Made by a program: the position numbers and the translations under genes | DNA from: an uncultured Desulfobacterales bacterium | GTDB lineage: Bacteria; Desulfobacterota; Desulfobulbia; Desulfobulbales; Desulfocapsaceae | DNA: 64,000 nt | Assembly: GCA_937915545.1 (NCBI GenBank) | Contig: CALGIJ010000021.1 | Location: 124,001 to 188,000 of the forward strand | Direction of reading: 5' to 3' | Shown here: one piece after another, positions 18,359 through 27,530 of the stretch | How the letters are laid out: the number at the start of each line of letters is the position of its first letter | How positions within the stretch are numbered: position 1 is the first letter of the stretch | The notes under the pieces: model-generated | Seen by the model: the letters and a program-made list of their open reading frames with translations, nothing else | The model's database searches: none | Told to the model about the DNA's origin: nothing

Positions 18359-20029
18359 TCAGCCGAGATCGACGATGCGCGTCTCGCCAACATAGTCCTT
18401 GCCGCGGTAGCCAGTCATCGTCGCCATCTTGCGGGTCAGGTCGCCTATGGCCTGCAGGTTGCGGATGATGGTGCGCAAGTCCTCGACCAGTTCCCCTTCC
18501 TCGAAGTCCGACTCGAGCAGCTGCGCCGTGCCCAGGGCGGCGAAGAGCGGCGAGTTGATCTCGTGGGCGACGGTGCCGGCCAACTCGATGACCCCCTGCA
18601 GCTTGTGGCGCTCGGCCTGTTCCTCCTCGAGGCGCCGCTGCGCGGTGAGGTCGCGGATGACCTCGATGACGTACTCTACCTCACCGGCATGGTTGCGCAT
18701 CGGTGTCGCCGAGCGCTCGTACCAGTGCCGCCCGTCGGCTTCCTGCTGCGACTGGATGACGCTGACCATCTCGCCGGTGGCGAGCACCCGCGGCACCGGG
18801 CAACCATGCTCGCCATCCTCGGGGCGGCACACCTGGCCATAGGCCATGCCCAAAATATCGGACTCCCTCTTGCCGCTGGCCTCGATGAAGGCGCGGTTGG
18901 CCATAACCACATGGCCCTTCTTGTCGATGACCAGCAACTGCGGGCGGATGCAGTCGATGATGTTGCCGAGGAACTGCTCGTGCTCCTCGATCTGGTTGAA
19001 GAGCAGGGTGATCTTGCGGTAGGTGGCGGCGTTCTTGATCGCCGCCCCGCCGACCTCGGCCACCGCGCGGGCGAAGTTGATCTCGGCCTGGGAGAAGGCC
19101 CGTTTCTCGGTGGCGAGGATCCTGATGACGCCGAGGATCTCACCGTCGACCTTGATCGGCACCGCCAGGAGCGAGTGGATGCCTTCGCGGCGCATATGTT
19201 CGTGGTACATGACGCGGTCGTCGCTGGCGACATTGACGATGGCCACCGGCTCGCCGCGCAGGGCCCTGATGGTATTCTCCTCCTCCTCGACCTCGCCGCG
19301 CTGCAGATATTGCTGCGACAGCCCGAAGGAGGCGGCCAGCTCGAGGCGGTGGCTATGTGGTTTGAGCAGCCTGATGGTGCAACCCTGGGCGCGCAGGCTG
19401 CGCGGCAGCATGGCGACGATGGTCTGCAGCACCGAGTCGAGATCGAGCGTCGAGTTGACCATCTTGGAGATGGCCTGCACCTCGCGCAAAAAGTTGACCT
19501 GCTGCTCGAGTTGGCCGAACATGGCGGCGTTGGAGAGGGCGATGCCGACCTGTTCCGCCAGGGCGAGGACGAAGTCGATCTCCTCGCCGCCGAAGACGCG
19601 CCTGCTCCGCGACAACAGGCGCATGATGCCGATGACCCGACCCTGGTAGGAGATGGGCAGGGTCAACACCGAGACGATGCCCTCGCGCCGCGCCGCCTCG
19701 CGGAAGGGCCGGTGCGGGCTGTCGGCGACATCTTCCATGGCCACCGGCTGCCCGGCGGAGACCATGCTCATGGTCTCCGCCGAGTCGACGTCGTGGCGGG
19801 AGAGGTACTCCGCCGAAACCCCCGCCGCCGCACCGAGCACGAAGCTCGCGCCATCGTCGCTGACCAGCCTGATGGTGCAGGCGTCGCTGCCGAGCAGCTC
19901 GGGCAGGACCTCGACGATGGCCTCCATGACCTGGCGCGGCTCGTGGGCCATGGCGATCATCTTGGTGACCTGTTGGAAGACCAGCAGGTACCGGCGGTCG
20001 CGATGCTGCGTTGCACTGTTCACCTGCAT
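18359..20029 (-). CDS. GAF-GAF-PAS protein with HisKA domain but no ATPase domain
   Basis: 556 aa, cytoplasmic. Two tandem GAF domains (about 28-170 and 185-340), a PAS domain (about 355-465, NIIDCIRPQLLVIDKKGHVVMANRAF) and a C-terminal H-box (GTVAHEINSPLFAALG). The protein ends some 60 residues later at TRIVDLG, with no N, G1 or G2 box, so the ATP-binding catalytic domain is absent. There is no stop or frameshift evidence for recent truncation, and the terminal YRGKDYVGETRIVDL pattern looks like a deliberate family end. It follows the CheY-like regulator gene on the same strand. It could accept phosphate from a partner kinase or act as a dimerising sensor. Confidence 0.85.
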   Translation of the reverse strand: MQVNSATQHRDRRYLLVFQQVTKMIAMAHEPRQVMEAIVEVLPELLGSDACTIRLVSDDGASFVLGAAAGVSAEYLSRHDVDSAETMSMVSAGQPVAMEDVADSPHRPFREAARREGIVSVLTLPISYQGRVIGIMRLLSRSRRVFGGEEIDFVLALAEQVGIALSNAAMFGQLEQQVNFLREVQAISKMVNSTLDLDSVLQTIVAMLPRSLRAQGCTIRLLKPHSHRLELAASFGLSQQYLQRGEVEEEENTIRALRGEPVAIVNVASDDRVMYHEHMRREGIHSLLAVPIKVDGEILGVIRILATEKRAFSQAEINFARAVAEVGGAAIKNAATYRKITLLFNQIEEHEQFLGNIIDCIRPQLLVIDKKGHVVMANRAFIEASGKRESDILGMAYGQVCRPEDGEHGCPVPRVLATGEMVSVIQSQQEADGRHWYERSATPMRNHAGEVEYVIEVIRDLTAQRRLEEEQAERHKLQGVIELAGTVAHEINSPLFAALGTAQLLESDFEEGELVEDLRTIIRNLQAIGDLTRKMATMTGYRGKDYVGETRIVDLG

Positions 20030-20252
20030 TCCCCCTGTGCTCTACGGGCAACCGCCGTCACGCCCTGGCGAGCTTCTTGTTGTCGGCAACGGGCTGCGGC
20101 CGGCATGGCTCCTGGTCCCCTGGCCGCAGTGATCGAGAGCCCCGCCCCGGCAGCGGCCGCCGGACCTGGCCGGGCATTCCCTAAAGGCGGGCCGCAGACC
20201 TCTCGGCGAGCCGGAACGTAAGGACGACGCTGCACGGGACCGGTTCCCCTGC

Positions 20253-20639
20253 CTATCCAGCCGTCTGGTCCTGAGCCGGCCGGCTCCGCAACACCTTGTC
20301 GACCTTCTCCTCGAGCTCCTGGCGATCAATGGGCTTGACACAGTATTCGTTGGCGCCGAGATTGATCGCCTCGCGCGCCGTCTCCACCGTCGGGTAACCG
20401 GTGAGCATGATCGCCTGCATCGCCTGATTCTTTTTCTTCAACTCGGCCAGCACCTCGATGCCGCTCATCTTCTTGAGCTTAATGTCGAGGATGGCGAGAT
20501 CGACCCTGTTGGTGTCGGCATAGCTCAAGGCCTCCTCCTCCTCGGTGAAGGTGTGCACCGTGTGCCCCTTCTTGGCGAGGATCTTGCCGACCAGGACGGT
20601 TGCGTCGAGGACGTCGTCCAATACCAGTATCTCTGCCAT
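20253..20639 (-). CDS. CheY-like single-domain response regulator
   Basis: 128 aa receiver domain only. Acidic residues DD near positions 8-9, phospho-acceptor Asp in LAILDIKLKKMSG, conserved Thr in IMLTGYPTVETA and Lys in YCVKPIDR are all present. There is no output domain. It lies 39 bp downstream of the histidine kinase gene and upstream of the ATPase-less GAF/HisKA protein, so the three probably form a phosphorelay. Good ribosome site (AAAGGAG) before the ATG. Confidence 0.93.
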   Translation of the reverse strand: MAEILVLDDVLDATVLVGKILAKKGHTVHTFTEEEEALSYADTNRVDLAILDIKLKKMSGIEVLAELKKKNQAMQAIMLTGYPTVETAREAINLGANEYCVKPIDRQELEEKVDKVLRSRPAQDQTAG

Positions 20640-20678
20640 GTGTACGCTCCTTTTAGTGGTGTGCGTGAGTCATCGCTT

Positions 20679-22265
20679 TCATGCCGCGGCAGGGTGCTGC
20701 GAGGCGATTGAGCCTGCATCCTGCCCTGGGGTGATCGGCAGATCGATGGTGAAACGGGTCCCAGCCCGGGTGGCGCCATCCTCGTCCTGCACCGGGCTCT
20801 CCACCTCGATGGTACCGCCGTGCTCGTGGACGATGCCGTAGGTCACCGACAATCCCAGCCCGGTGCCCTGCCCTACCGGCTTGGTGGTGAAGAAGGGATC
20901 GAAGATGCGCGCCTGATTCTTTTCGGCGATGCCGCAGCCGGTATCGCGCACGGTGACGCGGATCCTGCCCGTACCGGCATCGTAGCAGCTGTGCAGATGC
21001 AGCTCGCCACCCTTGTCCTGCATGGCGTGGTGAGCGTTGTTGACGAGATTGACGAACACCTGGCGCAGCTTCTCGGCATCGCCGATGATCGTCGGCAGGC
21101 CCAGGCCAGGTTCAAAGCGAGTGGCGATACGGCTGAGGCCGAGGGTATGTTCGGTGACCGCCACCACATCGGCGAGGATATCGTTGATGTCCAACTCCTC
21201 GCGGGTCGAGCCGGACTGGCGGGAGAACTTGAGCAGGTCGGCGACGATCTTGCGGCTGGCTTTGGTCTGACGCTCGATGACCCGCAAGCCCTCGTACTGC
21301 TCACTCCCTTCCGGCAGATCGTCCATAAGCAGCTGCGCATAGCCGAGAATGACCCCCAGCGGGGTATTGATCTCGTGGGCCACGCCGGCGGCCATCTGCC
21401 CTACCGAGGCCATCTTCTCGCTCGAGGCGAGCTGCTCGAGCATGAGCTTGACCTTGGTGAGATCCTTGGCGATGATCTCCGATCCGGACATCGCCCCGTT
21501 CTCATCGAGCAGCCTCGTGGCGGAGAGCAGCACCGAGACCGGAGTGCCGTCCTTGCGCGCCATCTCCACATTGAGGTCCTTGATGTAGCCGTCACGGTGG
21601 AGGAGCAGGCGATAGGTCTCCAGCATCCCTGGCTTGGCAAAGAGACGGCCGAGGTCGAGGCGGCTGGCATCCTCGCGCTGGTAGCCGAGCATTTCCAGAC
21701 CGGAGTCGTTCATATCGACCAGGCTCCCGTCGGCCTGGCAGAACAGCACCATATCCTTGGAAGCGGTAAAGAGATGGCGGAACTTGCGCTCCGAGCGCGA
21801 CAGCTCCTCGGTGCGCGCCTCGACCTTCTCCTCCAGGGTCTGATTGAGGTCGAGCAGCTGGTCGGCGACCGCCGCCAGCTCGCTGTTGGCCTCCTTGAGC
21901 TTGCCGGCCTCCTGTTCCAGGGCCTGGTAGGCCTGCACACCTTTATGATAAAAAATCATCACCGCCGCCACCGAGATCATGAACAGGGTGTTGAAGCCCC
22001 CCGAATAGGGGGACAGCATGTGCCAGATATGGCCGCCACCTCCGATGAGCAGGAACTGCTTGACGAGGTGGCCGACGGCGCGGGAGATGGTGAACAGGGA
22101 GATGGCGAAGGTAACATAGAAGAGATAGCCCCAGACAAAGTTGTTCGGCTGGCGGCGAGAGAGCAGCCGCGCGTAGCGCAGGGCGAGAAATGAGAGGACG
22201 ATGTTGGCGGAGGAGCCGACGATATCGAGGAAGATGGCCGGCAGCAGGGAGAGGCTGAGCATCAT
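20679..22265 (-). CDS. Membrane PAS histidine kinase
   Basis: 528 aa. The ATG at 22265 overlaps the stop of the preceding gene (ATGA) and follows GGGAGG. The N-terminal region has several transmembrane helices (from MMLSLSLLPAIFLDIV to AAVMIFYHKG, about residues 1-120). It is followed by a coiled coil (QALEQEAGKLKEANSELAAV), a PAS domain (about 190-310), a HisKA H-box (GVAHEINTPLGVILGYAQLL) and a complete HATPase domain (NLVNNAHHAM, DTGCGIAEKN, GQGTGLGLS). Translational coupling to the small membrane protein upstream suggests the two form one sensor complex. Signal unknown. Confidence 0.92.
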   Translation of the reverse strand: MMLSLSLLPAIFLDIVGSSANIVLSFLALRYARLLSRRQPNNFVWGYLFYVTFAISLFTISRAVGHLVKQFLLIGGGGHIWHMLSPYSGGFNTLFMISVAAVMIFYHKGVQAYQALEQEAGKLKEANSELAAVADQLLDLNQTLEEKVEARTEELSRSERKFRHLFTASKDMVLFCQADGSLVDMNDSGLEMLGYQREDASRLDLGRLFAKPGMLETYRLLLHRDGYIKDLNVEMARKDGTPVSVLLSATRLLDENGAMSGSEIIAKDLTKVKLMLEQLASSEKMASVGQMAAGVAHEINTPLGVILGYAQLLMDDLPEGSEQYEGLRVIERQTKASRKIVADLLKFSRQSGSTREELDINDILADVVAVTEHTLGLSRIATRFEPGLGLPTIIGDAEKLRQVFVNLVNNAHHAMQDKGGELHLHSCYDAGTGRIRVTVRDTGCGIAEKNQARIFDPFFTTKPVGQGTGLGLSVTYGIVHEHGGTIEVESPVQDEDGATRAGTRFTIDLPITPGQDAGSIASQHPAAA

Positions 22266-22732
22266 CGCCCTCCCTTTGCGGCGACTTCCTGGGAACGGTA
22301 AAAATGACGCATGGCCAGGAAGAGGAAGAACAGGGCCGGGGTGATCAGCACATGGTCGAGGGCGGTAAGAAAATAGAGCAGCCGTCCCGTGGTCAGCGGC
22401 TCGGCCAGGCGGGAGGAGAGATATCCGTTGCCGGTGACGATGGCATCCTGCGGCAAGGCCATCTGGGCGAAGTGTCCGATCAGGGCGAGGGCGTTCCAGG
22501 CGATCATCAGCCGACAGAACCACTGCAGCAGCAGCCAGCCACGGCCGTTGAAGCCGCTGCGACGGATATCCCAGATGAGGTACCACAGGGCACCGAGATA
22601 CTGCACATGGGCGAGCTGATGTACGACGACGCCTTCGCTGCCGCCATGGGTCTGCAGCGCGGCTGCGTCGCCGACGCCGAGGATCAGCAGCCCGCAACCG
22701 GCTGCGATGACAGTGGTGAAGAGTTTTTTCAT
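22262..22732 (-). CDS. Small His-containing membrane protein coupled to the histidine kinase
   Basis: 156 aa. A signal peptide or first helix (MKKLFTTVIAAGCGLLILGVG) is followed by His29, His38 and His42 (THGGSEGVVVHQLAH), then three further hydrophobic helices (YLGALWYLIWDI; LMIAWNALALIGHFAQ; VLITPALFFLFLAMRHF). The clustered histidines near the membrane surface could bind heme or a metal. The stop overlaps the start of the kinase by four bases. No characterised family recognised. A sigma-54-like element lies about 75 bp upstream. Confidence 0.75.
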   Translation of the reverse strand: MKKLFTTVIAAGCGLLILGVGDAAALQTHGGSEGVVVHQLAHVQYLGALWYLIWDIRRSGFNGRGWLLLQWFCRLMIAWNALALIGHFAQMALPQDAIVTGNGYLSSRLAEPLTTGRLLYFLTALDHVLITPALFFLFLAMRHFYRSQEVAAKGGR

Positions 22733-22805
22733 GTTCGCTTTCCGCTTCTCTACCCCGGCGACGACCGTTCCGGAGGTGGTGGCCATGAGTGGCCTCAACA
22801 ATTTT

Positions 22806-22821
22806 TGCAAATTTTATGCCG
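22806..22821 (-). promoter_or_regulatory. Candidate sigma-54 promoter for the sensor operon
   Basis: On the minus strand CGGCATaaaatTTGCA has GG-N10-GC spacing, an intact TTGCA -12 box and a GGCA -24 core. It lies 74 bp upstream of the membrane-protein start at 22732. It is one mismatch further from consensus than the 8862 site. Confidence 0.45.
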
Positions 22822-23132
22822 TGCAAGCAAGGGCGCGAAAAAGACTGCCGCGGGGAAAATTCCCTGTCATGTTGAGGTGCAAGGAGAACCTCGACTCTCC
22901 CCTGTACCGCCCATACCGTCACGGCGCCACACAAGTGTCGCACGACATGCCGTCCGGTTGCTGCAGCAACCGGCAGAAACGCCGGCCATCGAGCCACTGC
23001 GACGAGTCGCTGATGGGTGAAGTCGAGCAGTTGCATCCTGTCGACCACCACTACGGCAGCCGGACCTTCTCCGCACCAGCACGGATTCCAGGTTTGTCGC
23101 GAACTCCGGAGCCTGGCCGGATATGCGAGCCC
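22822..23132. other. Intergenic stretch with a perfect 20-bp palindrome
   Basis: No gene is seen between the sensor operon and the end of the MFS gene. The stretch holds a perfect palindrome at 22954-22973 (CCGGTTGCTG followed directly by its complement), suitable as an operator for a dimeric regulator. Long open frames here are GC-driven and lack ribosome sites. Confidence 0.45.
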
Positions 23133-24404
23133 TTACCGCGCCTCCATACCCTGCGCTCGGCCGAAGTCGGTCTTCACCGTGAAAAAGAGGGTGGTGAGAA
23201 CGAAGAGCATGGCGAGGCCAAAGAGCAGGCGATAGGCGTCGGCGCCGCGGTTGGCGAGAAGATCCAAGGCCTGCCCGAAGGCGAGGGGGAAACCGACCCC
23301 CACCGGCAGGGTGAGCAGCGAAGCCAGCGAGTAGTAGGCGGTGGCATCGCCCGGGCCGGCGAAGATCTTCACCGAAGGAGGATAGACCATGTTGCGGATG
23401 GCCCGCCCGAAACCGAGCAGATAACTGATGACGAAGAAGCTGGCGTAGCCCGGAAAGAAGGTCAGCAAAAGCAAAACCGTCAGAGTGATCCCCTTGGAGA
23501 GATAGAGCTTTCTTTTCAACGACAGGAGGTTCATGGTGCCAAGGAGGATATTGACGGTGATCGAGCCGGCATAGATGAAGGCGACAAAAGCCCCCGCGGC
23601 GAGGTGCGCCGGGACGGCGAAGTAGCCGGTGGCGTAGTTGGCGTAGAACGACAGGGCGGTGAGGATGACGACGTTGTCGAGGTCGCCGGCGAGGTAGATA
23701 AGAAAGGGGCGGTTGGCGACCACGGTGGCGAACATGCCCCGCAGATGTTTGAAAAAAGGTGGCCGGGCGGCGGCTGTGACCGGCCCCTCGTCGAATTCCC
23801 TGGTGGCGTAGAAGAACAGCGAACCAAGGGTGAACACGCCGCCGGTGGCCATGAACACCCAGGCCGAAGAGGCGAGGGAAAAGGCATGGCGCTCCACCAC
23901 CCCGAGGATGAAGAAACTGGAGACGATCTTGCCGACGTTCTGGGCGAGCATCATATAGCCGAAGCCCGGCACGATGCGCCGCTCGCTGAGGATGCGCGTG
24001 ACGTAGTCGAGCCATACCTGGATGGCAAGGCCGAGGCAGAGGGAGAAGAGGAGATAACTGGCGAAAAATAGCGGCAGGACCAGCTGCGGTTCATCTACGG
24101 CGTGGAGCAGCGTCCCAAAGAGGAGCACGGCCAGGCCGGAGAGGATGTGGAGGACGGTCACCAGGTGCTTTTTGCGAGGATAGCGGCAGCTGAGATAGGT
24201 GGCGAAGAGCGGCGCCACCGAGATGCCCATGATGAACAGCGAGGGGACGATGCCGATGGCCAGGCTCGAGGCGCCGAGGCTGCTCAGGAAGAGTTGCAGA
24301 AAGGTCGACTCCATGATCACCGGAAAGCCGAGCCCCCAGCAAAACTCCACCGAGGCCACACCGCCGACGTTCTTGGCGTAATAGGTATCCTTGCTGCTGA
24401 CCAT
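23133..24404 (-). CDS. MFS-type transporter
   Basis: 423-residue inner-membrane protein with about 12 transmembrane helices. The start is the ATG at 24404 (MVSSKDTYYAKNVGGVAS); the longer open frame upstream is GC-driven and would place about 150 polar residues before the first helix. The N-terminal half contains LSCRYPRKKHLVTVLHILSGL, like the MFS loop 2-3 motif. The C-terminal half has VKIFAGPGDATAYYSLASLLTLPVG. The substrate is unknown. It is divergent from the NtrC-type regulator gene with a 271-bp intergenic region, so co-regulation is possible. Confidence 0.8.
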   Translation of the reverse strand: MVSSKDTYYAKNVGGVASVEFCWGLGFPVIMESTFLQLFLSSLGASSLAIGIVPSLFIMGISVAPLFATYLSCRYPRKKHLVTVLHILSGLAVLLFGTLLHAVDEPQLVLPLFFASYLLFSLCLGLAIQVWLDYVTRILSERRIVPGFGYMMLAQNVGKIVSSFFILGVVERHAFSLASSAWVFMATGGVFTLGSLFFYATREFDEGPVTAAARPPFFKHLRGMFATVVANRPFLIYLAGDLDNVVILTALSFYANYATGYFAVPAHLAAGAFVAFIYAGSITVNILLGTMNLLSLKRKLYLSKGITLTVLLLLTFFPGYASFFVISYLLGFGRAIRNMVYPPSVKIFAGPGDATAYYSLASLLTLPVGVGFPLAFGQALDLLANRGADAYRLLFGLAMLFVLTTLFFTVKTDFGRAQGMEAR

Positions 24405-24675
24405 GGCCTGTCCACCCCCCCCGCGGCTCGACCGCATGACTCCGTGGAGTTCCCGAATATACTCAAAAAGGATCCCTTCCCGCAAACCATTCGCAGCCTG
24501 GCCCGGCAAGCTCTCGCCACAACGGGCAGAGGAGACCTGCAAACTCGCCTCGGCACGGCGAACACGGCGAAAGTACAGCGAAGTCTTGCCGAAAGCGGGC
24601 AGGAGCGGTATGGTGCGAGTCGCCTTTGACAGCCCCCGGGGAGCCCCGCTTTCAACCCGTTCGCAAGGACCGCCC

Positions 24676-26109
24676 ATGACGGAACTCGCCGCACACGCCG
24701 CGGAAGACAAAAAACTGGTGATGATCGTCGACGACGAGCCGGACATGCTGGCCATGCTCCGCCTCACCCTGGAAAAGAAGTGCGGCTGCCTCGTGGTCAC
24801 CGCCCCCTCTGGCCTCAAGGCCCTGGAACTGCTGGGCGAGTGCTCGCCTGACGCGGTGATCACCGACATCAAGATGCCCGACCTCGACGGGCTGCAGCTT
24901 TTGCAGAAGATCCAGGCCTACGACCGCACCATGTCGGTCATCGTCATGACCGGCTACGGCACCATCGACATGGCGGTGCAGGCCATCAAGGACGGGGCCT
25001 ATGACTTTCTGCAGAAGCCCTTCGACAAGGACCATATCGTCCGCGTGGTGCGCAACTGCCTGGAGCGCACCACCCTGCTGCGCACCAACCGCAATCTCAA
25101 GGACAAGCTGGAACGGCTGGCGCCGCCCGCCGGCTTCGTCGGGCAGAGCAAGGCGCAGAAGCGGGTGCTCGACCTGCTGGCGCGGGTCGCCGACACCGAC
25201 GCCACCGTGCTCATTCGTGGCGAGAGCGGCACCGGCAAGGAACTGGCGGCACGGGCCCTGCACGACCTCAGCAATCGCCGCGAGCAGCGCATGATAGTCG
25301 TCAACTGCCCGGCGCTGCCCGAAAACGTCCTCGAGAGCGAGCTCTTTGGCTACAGCCGCGGCGCCTTCACCGGGGCCGCCCATGCCAAGAAGGGGCTCTT
25401 CCTCGAGGCCCACGGCTCGACCATCCTCCTCGACGAGATCGCCGACATCCCGGTGCAGGTGCAGACCAAGCTGCTGCGCGTGCTGCAGGAAAAAGAGATC
25501 CAGCCCCTCGGGCAGAACCGCACCATCAAGGTCGATGTGCGGGTGGTCGCCTCCACCAACCAGAACCTCGAGGAAAAGATCAGGAACGGCGAGTTCCGCG
25601 CCGACCTCTTCTACCGCCTCAACGTGGTCAGCGTGGTCATGCCCAACCTGCGCGAGATGATCGAGGACGTGCCGCTCCTCGTCCATCACTTCCTCGCCCT
25701 GTTCAAGAAGGAGTACGAGCGGCCGGACCTGGAGATCGCCCCGGAGGCCTTGCGCCTCCTCTACCGGCGCCCCTGGCCGGGCAACGTCCGCGAGTTGGAG
25801 AACACCATCAAGCGGCTGGTTCTGTCGGCCGCCGGAGGCCGCATCGAGGCGGAGGATCTCGACCCGGCCACCGCTGTCGGGCCGTCCTTGCCGGGGGACG
25901 AGCTCTACGCCGACCTCGACGCCCTCTCCTATAACGAGGCCAAAGCGGAGGTGCTGCGACGCTTCTCCGGGGAGTACCTCAGCAACCTCCTCGCCCGCCA
26001 CCAGGGCAACGTCACCAGCGCCGCCGCCCACTGCGGCCTGGAGCGCCAGGCCCTGCAGCGCATCATGCGCCGCTACGGCATCGTTTCGGTGGACTTCAAA
26101 CAGCGCTGA
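24676..26109 (+). CDS. Sigma-54-dependent response regulator (NtrC family)
   Basis: 477 aa. Receiver domain (about 12-125) with VDDEP, phospho-Asp in VITDIKMPD and Lys in FLQKPFD. The AAA+ sigma-54 activator domain spans about 145-375, with Walker A GESGTGKE, the sigma-54 contact loop GAFTGA and Walker B LLDEIADIP. A C-terminal Fis-type HTH contains NVTSAAAHCGLERQALQRIM. It should activate sigma-54 promoters when phosphorylated. ATG at 24676 after AAGGAC. Several sigma-54-like promoters occur in this window (8862, 9619, 51296, and 22806 on the minus strand), but which it controls cannot be told. No kinase gene is directly adjacent. Confidence 0.96.
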   Translation: MTELAAHAAEDKKLVMIVDDEPDMLAMLRLTLEKKCGCLVVTAPSGLKALELLGECSPDAVITDIKMPDLDGLQLLQKIQAYDRTMSVIVMTGYGTIDMAVQAIKDGAYDFLQKPFDKDHIVRVVRNCLERTTLLRTNRNLKDKLERLAPPAGFVGQSKAQKRVLDLLARVADTDATVLIRGESGTGKELAARALHDLSNRREQRMIVVNCPALPENVLESELFGYSRGAFTGAAHAKKGLFLEAHGSTILLDEIADIPVQVQTKLLRVLQEKEIQPLGQNRTIKVDVRVVASTNQNLEEKIRNGEFRADLFYRLNVVSVVMPNLREMIEDVPLLVHHFLALFKKEYERPDLEIAPEALRLLYRRPWPGNVRELENTIKRLVLSAAGGRIEAEDLDPATAVGPSLPGDELYADLDALSYNEAKAEVLRRFSGEYLSNLLARHQGNVTSAAAHCGLERQALQRIMRRYGIVSVDFKQR

Positions 26110-26119
26110 GAGGCTTTCT

Positions 26120-27334
26120 TCACGGCAGCGACGGGCGCCGCCAGCGGTGCAGCCCCCAGAACAGGGCGAGCAGGCCGCAGCCGGTGAGCAGTGCGGCGCT
26201 GCCGGCCACCGCGGCAATGCCGCCCATCTGCCATAACCCGCCACCGAGCAACACCCCGACCATGCGCCCCACCCCGGCAATGGCGTAGAAGCCGGCCATC
26301 ATCGTCGCTCTCGCCTCGGGGAGCAGCTCGGTGCTCAGCGCGAAGCTGGCGACGATGGTGAACTCGAAGCAGAAAAAGACCAGGAAGAGCCCGGCCATGG
26401 CCAGGGGCAGGGAGCGGCCGATGAGCGGCAGGAGCAGGTAGGCAGCCATGGCCAGGCAGAGGCCGAGCACCATGGCCCGCTTGGCCCCGAGGCGGTCGAC
26501 GAGAAGGATAGTGGCCGCCTCGCCGAGGAGCTCGGCAGTGCCGATGGCCATGGCGGAGAAGCCGAGGGTGGCGACGCCGGTGTTGAAGGCCTGCTCGAAC
26601 CAGGCGCCGTAGACGACAAAGAGCCCGTCGTTGGCGAGGCTGACGAAAAAGCCGAAGAGGAGCATGCCGAGGGCGGGGCGGTGGGCGACCAGCCGCGGCA
26701 GGGCGGCGAACAGCGCCGGCCGCCGCCCTGCTCCCCCGCCGCCGTCGTCGTCACGGGCGAAGACCCGCCCCACCAACAGCCAGCCGACGAGGCCGAGCAG
26801 GGCGAGGAGCGAGAAGGCGCTGGTCATGCCGAAGCGCTCGATGACCACCCCCAGGGCGGGGATGGCGACCAGCGTCGAGCCCGCCCAGGCGGTCTCCACC
26901 AGGCCGATGACCCGGCCACGACGCTCGAAGGGCACGTGCTTGCCGATAAAAGCCTGGATGGCCGGGTCGAAGACGATCTTGCCAAGGCTGGCCACCACCA
27001 GGCCGACGGCCAGCCACCAGAAGCCGGTGGCGGTGGCGCAGAGCAGCATGCCGCCGGCGAGCAGCCCCAGGCCGCCGCGCATCATGGTGCGGTAGCCGAA
27101 GCGGTCGGCCAGCGGCCCGCTGAACAGGCCGAGCAGGGAGACGGTCTGGCAGGTGGCGAGGATCGAGGTGATGGCGGTCAGTTCCACTGCGAAGCTGCGG
27201 CTCAGGGCCGGGGCGAAGGGGTAGACGAAACGCCTGCCGGTATTGAGCAGCAGGCGGAAGAAGAGCACCGCGACAATCTGCGCCACCAGGGGCCCTCGAC
27301 CGCCCTCCTGTTCTTTCTTCACTTCTTCCCTCAC
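26120..27334 (-). CDS. MFS transporter
   Basis: 404-residue inner-membrane protein with 12 hydrophobic segments. The start is taken as GTG at 27334 because GGGAGGAG lies seven bases upstream; the open frame continues further upstream only as Arg-rich sequence without a ribosome site. Conserved MFS loop motifs are visible (GPLADRFGYRTMMRGGLGLL and VDRLGAKRAMVLGLCL). Typical of drug or metabolite efflux permeases; the substrate is unknown. It converges with the NtrC-type gene, leaving a ten-base gap. Confidence 0.85.
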   Translation of the reverse strand: MREEVKKEQEGGRGPLVAQIVAVLFFRLLLNTGRRFVYPFAPALSRSFAVELTAITSILATCQTVSLLGLFSGPLADRFGYRTMMRGGLGLLAGGMLLCATATGFWWLAVGLVVASLGKIVFDPAIQAFIGKHVPFERRGRVIGLVETAWAGSTLVAIPALGVVIERFGMTSAFSLLALLGLVGWLLVGRVFARDDDGGGGAGRRPALFAALPRLVAHRPALGMLLFGFFVSLANDGLFVVYGAWFEQAFNTGVATLGFSAMAIGTAELLGEAATILLVDRLGAKRAMVLGLCLAMAAYLLLPLIGRSLPLAMAGLFLVFFCFEFTIVASFALSTELLPEARATMMAGFYAIAGVGRMVGVLLGGGLWQMGGIAAVAGSAALLTGCGLLALFWGLHRWRRPSLP

Positions 27335-27530
27335 CAGTCGTCTCCTCCCTGTATTTGGCCTGCGCCCCGTCTGGCCGGCCTTTACCGACCGGCGCCGCGA
27401 CGCTGCGGCCTCCTGACGGCGCTCTTTGCGCCTGCACCTTTTCACCCGCACCTCCGCGACGACGGCAACCATACCCGCCGCCATGCTGCCGCCCGGTTAT
27501 ACCGAAAAAGGGCCTTGCCGGCAAGCCCCC

